Shown piece by piece: positions 37,424 through 46,126 of a stretch of DNA of 64,000 bases. Location: positions 1 to 64,000 of the forward strand of contig NZ_SGIM01000011.1 of NCBI RefSeq assembly GCF_004208515.1, written 5' to 3'. Under the pieces are notes generated by a model, which saw only the letters and a program-made list of their open reading frames with translations, was not told the origin of the DNA and made no database searches. Position 1 is the first letter of the stretch. Every line of letters begins with the position of its first letter. The DNA is from Acinetobacter halotolerans. GTDB lineage: Bacteria; Pseudomonadota; Gammaproteobacteria; Pseudomonadales; Moraxellaceae. The translations under genes and the position numbers were made by a program.

Positions 37424-38665
37424 ATGCATATGAAGTTATTAACGGTTGCGATGCTGAGTACGAGCTTATTACTTACAGCTTGCGGCGGCGGTGACGATAA
37501 TGGGACGACGATATTTGTTCCAAAACCTGAAATTCCTGAAAATAATATAAAAGATCCTGTTGCAAGTATCCCTGAACCTTATACGAAGTCAGACTTTAGT
37601 GCTGTTGCTTCTGAAAGTTTAATTCTGACGTATAAGATGTTGGGCGTGAATGGTAAAGAAACATTAGCAACCAGTTTGTTGTTTGTACCTGGTGGACCAA
37701 TGCCAGCAACAGGCTGGAAGATTGTTGCTTGGGCACATGGTACAACAGGGGTTGCTGATCAATGTGCACCGAGTCGTAATGCAACAAATGATTATATAAA
37801 AGGTATGATCAGCCAATTACTTGCCGCTGGTTATGTCGTTGTTGCACCTGACTATGAAGGACTAGGTGAGCCTAGTGGTCGCGAACTACATCCATTTTTA
37901 AATGTGAAAAGCGAGGCATATTCAATTACTGATGCAGTTGTTGCTGCTCGTGCTTATTTATCTGGGCAAGGTAAACTTACTTCACGTCAATGGATGACAG
38001 TAGGGCATTCTCAGGGAGGTCATGCCGCTTTAGGAGCTGCACAATACGCGAGTCGTGCCAAACTTGATTATAAAGGAACGATTGCGGTTGCGCCTGCATC
38101 CAATCTCGCAGCGATCTTAGCATTGGGGGAGCAATCTGTTGAAAATGCACCTGTAAATCAACAAATTCCAGCGTATGCACAACTGGACACCTTTACAGCA
38201 CTCATTACCGCTGGTCTGCGTAATCAAGAACCTACTTTTGGTTATTCAAATATTTTTAAATCGCCAACTGATCTAATTGCGAGTAGAGCAGAACAAGATT
38301 GTGCAGATGTACTAGGAGATAAGTTTGGTGCTGCTATGCAGGAGCATTTAAAAAGTAATGTTAATTTAACAAATTATCCACGAACTCAAATGAATTTTAT
38401 GACCATTCCTTTGGTTAAATCGTTCTTAGAAAAGGATTCTCAACCAGCCCAAGTAAAACTAAATCAACCTGTGATTATTTATCAGGGTGGGAAGGATGCA
38501 ACCGTTCCCAAAGCGGCCACGGATTTGTTGGTATTAACCGCAAACAATAAGGGTTCAAATATTCAATATTTCACTAACGCTGAATGGGATCACGGCACAG
38601 CTTATGCTCTTAATATCAATAATATTGTGAATGATGTTAAAGCAACAATGCCAGCTAATGACTAA
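37424..38665 (+). CDS. Lipoprotein lipase/esterase (secretory lipase-like alpha/beta hydrolase)
   Basis: A 413-residue lipoprotein. The lipobox LTAC is at residues 17-20, followed by GGGDDNGT. The alpha/beta hydrolase domain has WAHGTTG for the oxyanion hole (~104), nucleophile GHSQGG (~194), Asp in YQGGKDATVP (~351), and catalytic His in WDHGTAY near residue 390. This resembles LIP-type secretory lipases (PF03583). An AAGGA site precedes the ATG. A strong terminator follows at 38671. Confidence 0.88.
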   Translation: MHMKLLTVAMLSTSLLLTACGGGDDNGTTIFVPKPEIPENNIKDPVASIPEPYTKSDFSAVASESLILTYKMLGVNGKETLATSLLFVPGGPMPATGWKIVAWAHGTTGVADQCAPSRNATNDYIKGMISQLLAAGYVVVAPDYEGLGEPSGRELHPFLNVKSEAYSITDAVVAARAYLSGQGKLTSRQWMTVGHSQGGHAALGAAQYASRAKLDYKGTIAVAPASNLAAILALGEQSVENAPVNQQIPAYAQLDTFTALITAGLRNQEPTFGYSNIFKSPTDLIASRAEQDCADVLGDKFGAAMQEHLKSNVNLTNYPRTQMNFMTIPLVKSFLEKDSQPAQVKLNQPVIIYQGGKDATVPKAATDLLVLTANNKGSNIQYFTNAEWDHGTAYALNINNIVNDVKATMPAND

Positions 38666-38670
38666 CTCAT

Positions 38671-38707
38671 CGGGAATAATTTACAAATAAATTATTCCCG
38701 AATTTTT
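38671..38707 (+). terminator. Terminator of the lipase gene
   Basis: A perfect 13-bp stem CGGGAATAATTTA with 4-base loop, followed by AATTTTT. Its right arm overlaps the end of the convergent gene. Confidence 0.85.
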
Positions 38708-39393
38708 ACTTTTAAGTAAGAAATATCTGAACATATTGTTCCAGTCGACTTGTGCTTGTAGATTTCTGATTTAAAATCAATTTTTTCAATGTCATTGAAA
38801 CCGAATGTTTTATAAATTTGCATACTTTCATGAACTGCTTGTTTATATAGTAGTCCAGCCGAAAAATATGCGATTAAGGCTAAAGATAAACTTATGAGAA
38901 CAGCTAATGCTGATTCTATAAAAATTTCTTCGTGAGATTCCCATTTAACTAAAAAGAAAATATTTATTAAAAAACCTAGTATAAAGAATGACAGTCCAAT
39001 TGTTTTCTGTCTTTTTTTTAAACCTTCTATAGTGAAGCCATGTTGAGGAAGTGAGTAAATCAATTTTTGTTCTGGGTGGTAGATTGCATATGCAAGGCTT
39101 ATGTCAGTAAAGCTATTGGGATCGATAACGACGTAGAGTTCATCGCCTTCTTGAAAAAAAATATGTTGAGCAATCCCCATAACTGTATGGTGAGCAATTT
39201 TAAAACTATATATTTTATAAGTTTTATTTATCCTATAAGCTAAAACGCGAGCATCAACATCAAACAACTTTGCCATGAGTGTTTGTGCTAAAGCAGCTTG
39301 CTCTTGTTCTATCTGAGTTTCATATTTTCGATTTCTAACACAGTAAAAATCATATATTTTTAAATGCTGAATTTTTCCGTTGATGCGAATCAT
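38692..39393 (-). CDS. Membrane protein of unknown function, 233 residues
   Basis: Two adjacent hydrophobic helices (IGLSFFILGFLINIFFLV and ALAVLISLSLALIAYFSAGLLY) lie near residues 130-195. A soluble N-terminal domain and a charged C-terminal tail flank them. I do not recognise a family. The start is uncertain: ATG 39393 is used, but no Shine-Dalgarno is evident, and an in-frame TTG lies at 39423. Convergent with the lipase, divergent from glyA. AT-richer than neighbours, as for a lineage-specific gene. Confidence 0.6.
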   Translation of the reverse strand: MIRINGKIQHLKIYDFYCVRNRKYETQIEQEQAALAQTLMAKLFDVDARVLAYRINKTYKIYSFKIAHHTVMGIAQHIFFQEGDELYVVIDPNSFTDISLAYAIYHPEQKLIYSLPQHGFTIEGLKKRQKTIGLSFFILGFLINIFFLVKWESHEEIFIESALAVLISLSLALIAYFSAGLLYKQAVHESMQIYKTFGFNDIEKIDFKSEIYKHKSTGTICSDISYLKVKIRE

Positions 39394-39535
39394 TTTATCT
39401 AGACAATTAATTATAAAGCTCAATAATAAGTTTAAGGAAAAATCCTAATTAATCAAAAGTGAAATTTTTATCAACATGAGCGAGTTTTATTGATAATTAA
39501 GCAAACTTCATTCTTCTTACTTATAAACTTCATGC

Positions 39536-39541
39536 TATAAT
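39536..39541 (+). promoter_or_regulatory. Likely -10 box of glyA
   Basis: TATAAT at 39536-39541, 55 bp before the ATG. The -35 is poor (TTCTTA at 16-bp spacing). The leader contains a small hairpin GGCTT-AA-AAGCC. Confidence 0.5.
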
Positions 39542-39595
39542 TCGCACCAATCTTTAGCACGGCTTAAAAGCCCTAATTTATAGGACCCTCCGCTA

Positions 39596-40852
39596 ATGTT
39601 TGCCAATATTTCTATTGCTGAATTTGATCCAGAAATTGCTCAAGCGATTGCTTCTGAAGGCGTACGCCAAGAAGCTCATATTGAGTTAATTGCATCTGAA
39701 AACTATTGCTCTCAAGCTGTGATGGAAGCACAGGGATCAAAACTTACTAACAAATATGCAGAAGGCTATCCTGGCAAACGCTATTATGGCGGTTGTGAAT
39801 ATGTGGACGTGATCGAACAACTTGCAATTGATCGTGCAAAAGAATTGTTCGGTGCTGATTATGCAAACGTTCAACCACATGCGGGTTCTCAAGCGAACTC
39901 TGCCGTTTACTTAGCGCTTCTTAATCCAGGCGATACAGTATTGGGTATGAGCTTGGCGCATGGTGGTCACTTGACGCATGGTGCTAAAGTTAGCTTCTCT
40001 GGTAAAACTTATAATGCGATTCAGTATGGTTTAAATACTGAAACTGGTGAAATCGATTATGAAGAAGTTGAGCGTTTAGCCCTAGAGCACAAACCACGTA
40101 TGATCGTGGCGGGTTTCTCTGCTTATAGCCAAATCGTTGATTGGCAGCGTTTCCGTGACATCGCTGACAAAGTAGGTGCTTATCTATTTGTTGATATGGC
40201 GCATGTTGCTGGTTTAGTTGCTGCTGGTGTTTATCCAAACCCAGTGCAAATTGCTGACGTAACAACCACAACGACGCATAAAACCCTTCGTGGTCCGCGT
40301 TCTGGTTTAATCCTTGCGAAAGCAAATGAAGAAATTGAGAAAAAACTTCAATCTGCTGTTTTCCCAGGTAACCAAGGTGGCCCTTTGATGCATGCGATTG
40401 CTGCTAAAGCAATCTGTTTCAAAGAAGCGATGTCAGAAGAGTTTAAAACTTACCAACAACAAGTTGTTAAGAATGCTCAAGCGATGGCTGAAGTCTTCAT
40501 TTCACGTGGTTACGATGTTGTTTCTGGTGGTACAGAAAACCATTTATTCTTGTTGTCATTGATTAAACAAGAAGATGTAACTGGTAAAGATGCAGATGCT
40601 TGGTTAGGTGCTGCTCATATCACAGTAAACAAAAATGCCGTTCCAAATGATCCGCGTTCTCCATTCGTTACTTCTGGTATCCGTATTGGTACGCCTGCGG
40701 TAACGACACGTGGCTTCGGTGAAGCTGAAGTACGTGAACTTGCTGGTTGGATCGCTGACATTATTGATAGCAAAGGTGATGAGAAAGTCATCGCTGATGT
40801 TAAAGCTAAAGTTGAAACTGTTTGTGCAAAATTCCCAGTATATGCAAACTAA
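39596..40852 (+). CDS. glyA: Serine hydroxymethyltransferase
   Basis: PLP enzyme that converts serine and tetrahydrofolate to glycine and methylene-tetrahydrofolate, the main C1 source. The 418-residue protein has the PLP lysine K229 in [13 protein letters not shown], the same position as E. coli GlyA, and the signatures [13 protein letters not shown] (54-66) and [13 protein letters not shown] (199-211). Codon use is more biased than in the neighbours, consistent with high expression. Two terminators follow. Confidence 0.98.
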   Translation: MFANISIAEFDPEIAQAIASEGVRQEAHIELIASENYCSQAVMEAQGSKLTNKYAEGYPGKRYYGGCEYVDVIEQLAIDRAKELFGADYANVQPHAGSQANSAVYLALLNPGDTVLGMSLAHGGHLTHGAKVSFSGKTYNAIQYGLNTETGEIDYEEVERLALEHKPRMIVAGFSAYSQIVDWQRFRDIADKVGAYLFVDMAHVAGLVAAGVYPNPVQIADVTTTTTHKTLRGPRSGLILAKANEEIEKKLQSAVFPGNQGGPLMHAIAAKAICFKEAMSEEFKTYQQQVVKNAQAMAEVFISRGYDVVSGGTENHLFLLSLIKQEDVTGKDADAWLGAAHITVNKNAVPNDPRSPFVTSGIRIGTPAVTTRGFGEAEVRELAGWIADIIDSKGDEKVIADVKAKVETVCAKFPVYAN

Positions 40853-40892
40853 TTTGTGTCTAGCCCTGAAATAGGTTGATACTTATTTCAAT

Positions 40893-40925
40893 AAAACGCC
40901 TGATGAATTTCGTTGGGCGTTTTTT
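40893..40925 (+). terminator. Terminator of glyA
   Basis: AAAACGCC and GGCGTTTT around a 15-base loop with a T-run. Confidence 0.75.
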
Positions 40926-40956
40926 ATATAGAAGGGCGATCTTCGATTACGGTATA

Positions 40957-40988
40957 AAAAAAGCCCAATTTAACGATTGGGCTTTTTT
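40957..40988 (-). terminator. Bidirectional terminator between glyA and the microprotein gene
   Basis: A perfect 13-bp stem AAAAAAGCCCAAT/ATTGGGCTTTTTT with loop TTAACG. It lies 21 bp past the end of the 33-residue ORF and also backs up the glyA terminator. Confidence 0.9.
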
Positions 40989-41009
40989 ATGAATCTTTGA
41001 TGTGCTTTT

Positions 41010-41111
41010 TCATGGATTAATATAGAAGTAGATAACAATAAATATGAGTAAAAACGTTGCAGAAATTAAGTACGTATTAATCGTATGGAAACTCTTTATA
41101 AATTTTAGCAT
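41010..41111 (-). CDS. Putative 33-residue single-pass membrane microprotein
   Basis: An ORF of 33 codons with a strong ribosome-binding site: AGGAGGTGG 8 bp before the ATG. The product begins MLKFIKSFHTINTY, then a hydrophobic helix LISATFLLIFIVIYFYI, and ends INP. Basic N-terminus plus one helix suggests N-in inner membrane topology. A good terminator follows. A TTGAAA/TAGAAT pair with an 18-bp spacer lies ~45 bp upstream. No homologue is known to me; similar tiny membrane proteins modulate transporters or enzymes. Confidence 0.6.
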   Translation of the reverse strand: MLKFIKSFHTINTYLISATFLLIFIVIYFYINP

Positions 41112-41384
41112 AACGCTATCCACCTCCTACAAAAAAACAAAATGTAAAAACATATAATATTTATATTCTATTGTTTATTTGGGTTTTTTTTCAAATTATC
41201 TTGTGGATTATTGATGGTTTTAATGTTTACATTTTGTAGCATTGGCTTTCTAGACGTGATATTTTTTAGTTTTTGTTGGCAAAGGTTTTAACTTTCTTAT
41301 CAGTTTCATAAATTCAGTAACCTAATCTTTCACAGGTTAAGCCTATATGACTTAGACCTGTGATTTTTTAGCTAGGTTTGATCT
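41112..41384. other. Intergenic region with an orphan plus-strand terminator
   Basis: AT-rich, about 270 bp, between the microprotein start and the amidotransferase stop. It contains the hairpin at 41330-41369. No ORF of note. Confidence 0.5.
41330..41369 (+). terminator. Orphan rho-independent terminator
   Basis: TCACAGGT-TAAG and CTTA-G-ACCTGTGA around CCTATATGA, then six T on the plus strand. No plus-strand gene precedes it for 480 bp, after glyA and its own terminators. It may end a small RNA. Confidence 0.65.
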
Positions 41385-42098
41385 TTAAAGGCGAATATTC
41401 TCTATAAACTTTTTCATGATTTTATGAGATTGTTGTTCTGACTGTGCGGCATAGCATAGGTTATCTTGTCGGAGTTGCGGAATAGATAGGCCAGCATGAC
41501 GTATTTCGCAGGTATGACCAATGAGCCATTTTTCAAAACTCTGCTCTGCAATTTCTAAGTGAAATTGTAAAGCTAATATATTATTCCCAATCGAAAAAGC
41601 CTGATTGGGATAAATGTCAGAACTTGCAAGTAAAGTGGCGTTCTCAGGCAAATCAAAAGTATCACCATGCCAATGTAGGACGTGAGTATCTTTCAGTGGC
41701 GATAGAATATTAGGCTCATCAGCTTTAATTTCGAGTAGACCCCAACCAATTTCTTTTTGATGTCCAGCATAAACTTTGGCACCTAGCGCATGAGCAATTA
41801 ACTGAGCACCTAAGCAAATACCAATCGTTGGTTTATTTGCAGTCAAACGTTGTTTGAGTCCTGCAATTTCATCGACTAAAAAAGGGTAGTCTTCGCTTTC
41901 ATACACCCCAATCGGCCCACCTAAAATGATGGTTAGACCCTCATAATTGAGCGCGGGGCTAAGATCATCTACACCCGCCTCAAAATAGCGAACTCGGAAA
42001 CCAAGTTGGTAAAAGGTATCTTCCAATGAGCCTAAATCTTCAAAGGCAAGATGTTGGATAGCATAAATAGTTTTAGGTAAGGATTCAGTATTTATCAT
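41385..42098 (-). CDS. Class I glutamine amidotransferase-like protein (GuaA N-domain type)
   Basis: A 237-residue stand-alone amidotransferase-fold protein. Nucleophile Cys in GICLGAQLIAHA (~96), catalytic His and Glu in LQFHLEI (~182). The motif ILGGPIGVYE near residue 60 is typical of GMP-synthase-like proteins (COG0518). The usual partner synthetase domain is absent, so it may act on a gamma-glutamyl compound. It lies 111 bp downstream of eutC in the same direction. A gamma-glutamyl route for ethanolamine exists in Pseudomonas, so a link is possible but unproven. Confidence 0.85.
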   Translation of the reverse strand: MINTESLPKTIYAIQHLAFEDLGSLEDTFYQLGFRVRYFEAGVDDLSPALNYEGLTIILGGPIGVYESEDYPFLVDEIAGLKQRLTANKPTIGICLGAQLIAHALGAKVYAGHQKEIGWGLLEIKADEPNILSPLKDTHVLHWHGDTFDLPENATLLASSDIYPNQAFSIGNNILALQFHLEIAEQSFEKWLIGHTCEIRHAGLSIPQLRQDNLCYAAQSEQQSHKIMKKFIENIRL

Positions 42099-42209
42099 CG
42101 AGTTTTATCTAGTCATGATTAACATCAATGCAAGTATAAACATTCTATACTCAAAGAAAAGTGTGTGAGAAATAAAGTATCTATCGCATTTTTGAATATC
42201 GATGCTGAG

Positions 42210-43037
42210 CTAATCGTTGCTTGAGTCACGGAAAAAGAGTTGCCTTTTTTGATGCTGTTCTACAACTGGAATTTGATGCTCATCTTTTAACGCAACGCCA
42301 GAGCGTTGTATCTGCTTTGACTTTTTCATCAGCGCGAATAAGCGTTGTGCAGCGATCTCAATACTTAAACCTGCTGTACGCACATTAGAAATACAATTGC
42401 GTTCTGAATCGATGCTGCCGACATGGGCTTGCCAAGTGTAATAAATGCCCATGCTATCTGGGGAGCTTAGGCCTGGGCGCTCGCCAATCAGCATAATAAG
42501 CATCGATGCGTTAAAAATTTGTGCTACTTCATCGCCTAGTGCAACACGACTACCTGTTGCAATTGAGATGGGGGCAAGTGTCCAATTCTCTTGTTTCATA
42601 TAGGTGTGTAATTGATGAACAAAAGGAATGGCGTTTTCTTCAATGGCACGTGCAGACAAACCATCTCCAATGACGATGCAAACATCAAAGTTTGAGGTGA
42701 GTTGAATATTTTTTAATTTTTGACGAGACGTTTCACTGAGTTGACGGCCTAAGTCAGGTCGTTTTAGAAATATTTCTTTGTTGTCGGCACAGCTTTCAAC
42801 ATGTGTGGTTTCAAAACCAAGCTGTTTCAGTTGATCTGAAATGTGATCAATATTGAGTGATTGATAAACGGCATCTTTGGCTTGTGCGTGAGAGAGTTGA
42901 AATTCAAGCAGTGCTTTGGTTGGAACACTACAACCTGTTCGTCCAAGTGCGATTCTTGCATCGGTAAATTGCTTGAGCTTTTGCCATACATCAAGATGGG
43001 GTTGAGCTGGAAAAGTTTGATCTTTGTTCAGTTTCAT
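42210..43037 (-). CDS. eutC: Ethanolamine ammonia-lyase small subunit
   Basis: The smaller subunit of the adenosylcobalamin-dependent lyase that turns ethanolamine into acetaldehyde and ammonia. The 275-residue protein shows RIALGRTG near residue 30, VIGDGLSARAIEENA (~122), IGERPGLSSPDSMGIYYTW (~194) and ERNCISNVRTAGL (~222), all family signatures. The start has AGGAG 6 bp upstream and lies 9 bp after eutB. Confidence 0.97.
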   Translation of the reverse strand: MKLNKDQTFPAQPHLDVWQKLKQFTDARIALGRTGCSVPTKALLEFQLSHAQAKDAVYQSLNIDHISDQLKQLGFETTHVESCADNKEIFLKRPDLGRQLSETSRQKLKNIQLTSNFDVCIVIGDGLSARAIEENAIPFVHQLHTYMKQENWTLAPISIATGSRVALGDEVAQIFNASMLIMLIGERPGLSSPDSMGIYYTWQAHVGSIDSERNCISNVRTAGLSIEIAAQRLFALMKKSKQIQRSGVALKDEHQIPVVEQHQKRQLFFRDSSND

Positions 43038-43046
43038 CCAAAGCTC

Positions 43047-44432
43047 CTAGTGCATGAGTAATTTGGCAAATTGATCGGGCATATGTTCTGCCCACTGAAT
43101 GTGATGCTGTTGTTGCCGTAAAATGCCTTGTTGTTCTAACCAGATAGAAAACTCAGGTGCAGGTTTCAAACCCAATAGTTGCCTTAAATACAAGGCATCA
43201 TGAAAGGAGGTCGTTTGATAATTCAGCATGATGTCATCTGATCCCGGAATCCCCATAATAAAATTGATACCGGCTGTTCCAAATAGGGTGAGTAAATTGT
43301 CCATATCATTTTGATCGGCATCAGCATGATTGGTATAACAAATATCGCATCCCATCGGTAAGCCAAGTAGCTTGCCACAAAAATGATCTTCTAATCCAGC
43401 ACGAATAATTTGTTTACCATCGTAAAGATATTCAGGTCCGATGAAACCAACGACGGTATTGACCAGTAAAGGGTTGAATTTTCGTGCAACGGCATAAGCC
43501 CGAGTTTCAAGCGTTTGTTGATCAACGCCATGGTGGGCATTACTGGATAAAGCGCTGCCTTGTCCTGTTTCAAAATACATGACATTTTGGCCGACTGTGC
43601 CTCGTTTTAAAGCGAGGGTGGCTTCATGACCTTCTTGTAAAAGTGCCAAAGAAATACCAAATCCTGTATTTGCCGCTTGTGTTCCAGCAATCGACTGAAA
43701 CATGAGATCAATCGGAATATTCTGTTCCGCGAGTTGGATGGCAGAACTGATATGCGTAAGCACGCAAGACTGAGTCGGAATTTGATATTCTTGAATGACA
43801 TGATCAAGTAGCTTTAACAGCTCAGCCAAATTGTGCAAATTGTCGGTTGCTGGGTTGATCCCAATCACTGCATCACCATTTGCATACATCAGTCCATCTA
43901 AAATACTGGCAGATATACCTAAAATATCATCTGTAGGATGATTGGGTTGCAAGCGTGTTGAGAGATGTCCTTTCAAACCAATGGTATTGCGAAATTGAGT
44001 CACCACCTCACATTTGCTAGCGACTAAAATCAGATCTTGATTCCGCATAATTTTACTCACCGCGGCAACCATTTCTGGGGTTAAACCTTTGGCGACAAAA
44101 CGTAGTTTTTCCGTGTTGGCATCTTCACTTAATAACCAGTTACGCAAATCACCTACGGTAAAATGAGCAATAGGCGCAAAGGCATTTTTATCATGTTCAT
44201 CAATGATCAGTCGGGTGATTTCATCTAGATCATAGTCGATCAAGACTTCATTTAAAAAGTTTTTGAGGGGAATGTCTGCCAAAGTCATTTGAGCAGCCAC
44301 ACGCTCAGTGGCATCGTGAGCAGCGACACCTGCAAGCTCATCACCTGATCTCAATGGTGTCGCTTTGGCCATGACACTTTTGAGATCTGCAAAAACGTAT
44401 TGTTGATTGGCGATGATATTTTTATAACGCAT
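43047..44432 (-). CDS. eutB: Ethanolamine ammonia-lyase large subunit
   Basis: Catalytic (alpha) subunit, a TIM-barrel that binds ethanolamine and, with EutC, adenosylcobalamin. 461 residues, near the usual 453-465. The N-terminal RSGDELAGVAA and the later FQSIAGTQAANTGFGI (~242) and GLPMGCDICYTNHADADQND (~356) are clear EutB sequence. Between eat and eutC in one minus-strand unit. No EutA reactivating factor or cobalamin adenosyltransferase gene is in the window. Confidence 0.98.
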   Translation of the reverse strand: MRYKNIIANQQYVFADLKSVMAKATPLRSGDELAGVAAHDATERVAAQMTLADIPLKNFLNEVLIDYDLDEITRLIIDEHDKNAFAPIAHFTVGDLRNWLLSEDANTEKLRFVAKGLTPEMVAAVSKIMRNQDLILVASKCEVVTQFRNTIGLKGHLSTRLQPNHPTDDILGISASILDGLMYANGDAVIGINPATDNLHNLAELLKLLDHVIQEYQIPTQSCVLTHISSAIQLAEQNIPIDLMFQSIAGTQAANTGFGISLALLQEGHEATLALKRGTVGQNVMYFETGQGSALSSNAHHGVDQQTLETRAYAVARKFNPLLVNTVVGFIGPEYLYDGKQIIRAGLEDHFCGKLLGLPMGCDICYTNHADADQNDMDNLLTLFGTAGINFIMGIPGSDDIMLNYQTTSFHDALYLRQLLGLKPAPEFSIWLEQQGILRQQQHHIQWAEHMPDQFAKLLMH

Positions 44433-44445
44433 CGGATATCCCCAA

Positions 44446-45885
44446 TTATTTTAATTCTTGTTGTGAGCTTTGCACCTTGGCAAACTCTTCTTCAGGTGTT
44501 CCTGAGACCAAGTGATGTCGGCTATATAGCATGAAGTATGCAATAAATAAGGCATAAATAGCAGCCGCAATCAGCCAAACTTTAGGATTGACTAAAAAGC
44601 CTGCCAGTACCGCAAGCAATGCAAAAACCAATGCAATACTCGAAGTCAGAATACCACCAGGCGTCTTATAAGGGCGATGCAAATTTGCTTTGCTTAAACG
44701 TAATTTGAGATGTGCCGCCATCATCAACACATACGAAATCGTTGCGCCAAACACAGCAATTAGAATCAGCATGTCGCCTTCTTTGCTAAGTGAAAGTAGA
44801 AAACCGATAATGCCCGGCACAATGATTGCCAGATAGGGGGCTTTATTCTTATTGGTGAGTGATAAGACCCTTGGTAAATAGCCTGCACGAGACAGCGCAA
44901 ACATTTGACGCGAATAGGCATAGATAATTGAAAAGAAACTGGCAATCAAACCTGCTAAGCCGACGAAATTGACAAAACTGGTAACCCAGCTGTTTTGCCC
45001 ATAGACAATAGCCAAACCTTCTACTAGTGGTGCAGCCGCATTTTGCATGGTACTTGCACCCACTGCACCCGCACTTAGGAAAAGTACCAGCAAGGCAAAA
45101 CAAGTCAAAATCAACATTGATCCAATCAAGCCACGAGGTAGTGATTTTGCAGGATCTTTAGCTTCTTCTGCTGCGAGTGGTACACCTTCAACAGCGAGAA
45201 AAAACCAAATCGCAAAAGGCACGGCAGCCCAAATCCCCATATAACCATGTGGAAGAAATAAGCTTGCACCCGTTTGTGTACCTGCGGCGATATCAAATAA
45301 ATTTTGCAATTGAAAATGGGGCAGCATCGCAATGATAAAAACCAATAGCGCCATGACCGCGATCAGAGTAATCGCAAACATGAGTTTGAGTGCTTCACCT
45401 GCACCTTTTAAATGAATCGCCATAAAAAGCAAATAACAGGCGAGATAAACTTGCCATCCATTCATGCCAAATAAGGATTCACAATAACTACCAATAAAAA
45501 CAGCAATGGCTGCTGGTGCGATTGCGTATTCGATTAAAATCGCCGTGCCCGTTAAATAACCACCCAAAGAACCAAAAGCGACACGCGCAAAACTATATCC
45601 TCCTCCTGCCGTAGGAAGCATGGTTGCCATTTCTGACATAGACAGACATAAGCAAAGGTACATGATCGCGACCAATATCGTAGCGACAAACATGCCGCCC
45701 CATCCACCTTGGGCAATTCCATAATTCCATCCAGCGAAGTCTCCTGAGATTACATACGCAACGCCCAGACCGATCAAAAGTAACCAGCCAACAGAACCTT
45801 GTTTAAGCTGCCTTTGGGCAAAATATTCGGTGGATGCGACCTCTGAGGATGGGGGTGTTATAGCGGTAGATTCTGATTGGCTCAT
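44446..45885 (-). CDS. eat: Ethanolamine permease
   Basis: APC-superfamily transporter of 479 residues with twelve predicted segments. It begins with a polar tail; the first helix is followed by GDFAGWNYGIAQGGWGGM (~52), specific to the ethanolamine permease (TIGR00908-type) group. The ATG at 45885 has GGAG 6 bp upstream; a TTG 12 bp earlier is rejected. First gene of eat-eutB-eutC, with 13 bp to eutB. Confidence 0.94.
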   Translation of the reverse strand: MSQSESTAITPPSSEVASTEYFAQRQLKQGSVGWLLLIGLGVAYVISGDFAGWNYGIAQGGWGGMFVATILVAIMYLCLCLSMSEMATMLPTAGGGYSFARVAFGSLGGYLTGTAILIEYAIAPAAIAVFIGSYCESLFGMNGWQVYLACYLLFMAIHLKGAGEALKLMFAITLIAVMALLVFIIAMLPHFQLQNLFDIAAGTQTGASLFLPHGYMGIWAAVPFAIWFFLAVEGVPLAAEEAKDPAKSLPRGLIGSMLILTCFALLVLFLSAGAVGASTMQNAAAPLVEGLAIVYGQNSWVTSFVNFVGLAGLIASFFSIIYAYSRQMFALSRAGYLPRVLSLTNKNKAPYLAIIVPGIIGFLLSLSKEGDMLILIAVFGATISYVLMMAAHLKLRLSKANLHRPYKTPGGILTSSIALVFALLAVLAGFLVNPKVWLIAAAIYALFIAYFMLYSRHHLVSGTPEEEFAKVQSSQQELK

Positions 45886-46032
45886 GCAAAACTCCAATGA
45901 GTTGGTTTGAATGAATCAATGCAAAAGCAATGCCGAAATGTGTTTGGTTTTAATTTTCTGCCTTATTTTTATTCCAAATGGTAAAAATACTCGGGAATTA
46001 CATGTCTAAAAATGAAATAGCCATAAAAATGG

Positions 46033-46064
46033 AAAAGCAAGCAGGTTACACTGCTTGCTTTTTG
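46033..46064 (-). terminator. Terminator of the aldehyde dehydrogenase gene
   Basis: A 12-bp stem AAAAGCAAGCAG/CTGCTTGCTTTT with loop GTTACA, between aldehyde dehydrogenase and eat. It separates the two units. Confidence 0.8.
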
Positions 46065-46126
46065 TCTAAGAGAAATCAGAATGGATCATTATCCTAATTT
46101 GATATGTTCCATTTTAGTGCAACATA

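Noticed and set aside
37306..37494. 62-codon frame upstream of the lipase
   Set aside because: Runs into the lipase signal-peptide region in another frame, with no Shine-Dalgarno sequence.
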